Assembly: GCF_007483685.1 (NCBI RefSeq)
Contig: NZ_VMKN01000001.1
Coordinates: 2,916,442 to 2,980,441 of the forward strand
From: Litoribacter populi
Lineage (GTDB): Bacteria; Bacteroidota; Bacteroidia; Cytophagales; Cyclobacteriaceae
Reading direction: 5' to 3'
DNA: 64,000 bases
The notes under the pieces were generated by a model. It searched no databases, was not told the DNA's origin, and saw nothing but the letters and a program-made list of their open reading frames with translations. The position numbers were made by a program, and so were the translations under genes. Each line of letters starts with the position of its first letter. Position 1 is the stretch's first letter. This document shows, in pieces, positions 63,807 to 64,000 of the stretch.

Positions 63807-64000
63807 ATGAAGTTCAGAAAAAGAGCCAAGTTATTTCCCGGAGTCACACTTAACTTTAGCAAATCAGGGATCAGCACAACCATCGGAATTCCAGGAGCCA
63901 GTGTTAACATTGGTCAAAAAGGAAGCTTTCTAAATACAGGCATTCCTGGCACTGGACTTTATGACCGTAAACGAATTGGTGGTGGAAGAAAAGCTACCGA
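63807..64000 (+). CDS. DUF4236 protein (N-terminal part, cut by window edge)
   Basis: The frame opens at ATG 63807 and is open to the end. The beginning MKFRKRAKLFPGVTLNFSKSG, ISTTIGIPGASVNIGQKG and FLNTGIPGTGLYDRK is the repeated glycine-rich DUF4236 pattern. The C-terminal part is outside the window and function is unknown. Confidence 0.85.
   Translation, partial: MKFRKRAKLFPGVTLNFSKSGISTTIGIPGASVNIGQKGSFLNTGIPGTGLYDRKRIGGGRKAT

Overview
The window looks like a chromosome segment of a gliding, probably marine, member of the Bacteroidota, most likely order Cytophagales (Cyclobacteriaceae/Algoriphagus-like). This is inferred from gene content, not from a database match. The pointers are a GldC gliding protein, a TonB-dependent outer-membrane receptor with a CarboxypepD_reg-like N-terminus, lipoproteins with Bacteroidota-style lipoboxes, a DUF3098 gene next to ftsX, a menaquinone-type MenC, and promoters of the TTG...TAnnTTTG type instead of the E. 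coli -35/-10 pattern. Nearly all of the window is ordinary core genome. I see no prophage, insertion sequence, CRISPR array or integron.

Layout. 1-5080: the SUF iron-sulfur operon (sufB C-terminus, sufC, D, S, E, a DUF59/SufT-like gene, then a bacilliredoxin). 5350-9000: citrate synthase, an acyl-CoA-binding protein and a DEAD-box helicase with a DbpA-type RNA-binding tail. 9066-15830: a secreted subtilase, rsmE with a haem-site lipoprotein, a small membrane protein behind a conspicuous palindrome, kdsB, a CocE-like hydrolase and ferritin. 15838-24430: PEP carboxylase and a complete seven-gene Mrp Na+/H+ antiporter operon. 24456-33370: a beta-propeller lactonase-like protein, asnA, a cold-shock protein, menC, queA, a lone LytTR regulator, an aldo/keto reductase, two unknown genes and pdeM. 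33430-38074: ftsX, DUF3098, truB, ribF, a two-subunit 3-oxoacid CoA-transferase and gldC. 38239-43400: a TonB receptor paired with an SGNH lipoprotein, then a DUF2459 protein. 43618-46710: two tRNA-Glu genes, gapA, a DUF6266-like gene and a 1-Cys peroxiredoxin. 46886-50389: a small secreted protein, an HtpX-like protease with LemA, and a saccharopine-dehydrogenase-like oxidoreductase. 50391-56250: a minus-strand run with a glycosyltransferase, PhzF and an NAD-salvage operon (EamA transporter, pncB, a frameshifted prs paralogue, pncA). 56399-64000: Bcp, two tandem pRiA4b-ORF3-like genes, a lone receiver domain, a LolD-like ATPase, sucC, tRNA-Arg, a BRCT-domain protein, an unknown lipoprotein and the start of a DUF4236 gene.

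How it fits together. The metabolic genes describe an aerobic heterotroph (gltA, sucC, ppc, scoAB, gapA, menC) with sodium/proton homeostasis by Mrp and oxidative-stress and iron handling (SUF, bacilliredoxin, two peroxiredoxins, ferritin). The most unusual signals are non-coding or structural: a 27-bp palindromic element at the -33 region of two promoters; an array of 7-bp boxes spaced exactly 11 bp apart at 45837-45905; a repeat palindrome that supplies the last codons and stop of a secreted-protein gene; a single-base frameshift in a PRPP-synthetase-like gene inside an NAD-salvage operon; and tandem pRiA4b-ORF3-like paralogues of which one has lost the family motif. I did not find a complete, convincing new defence or secretion system.
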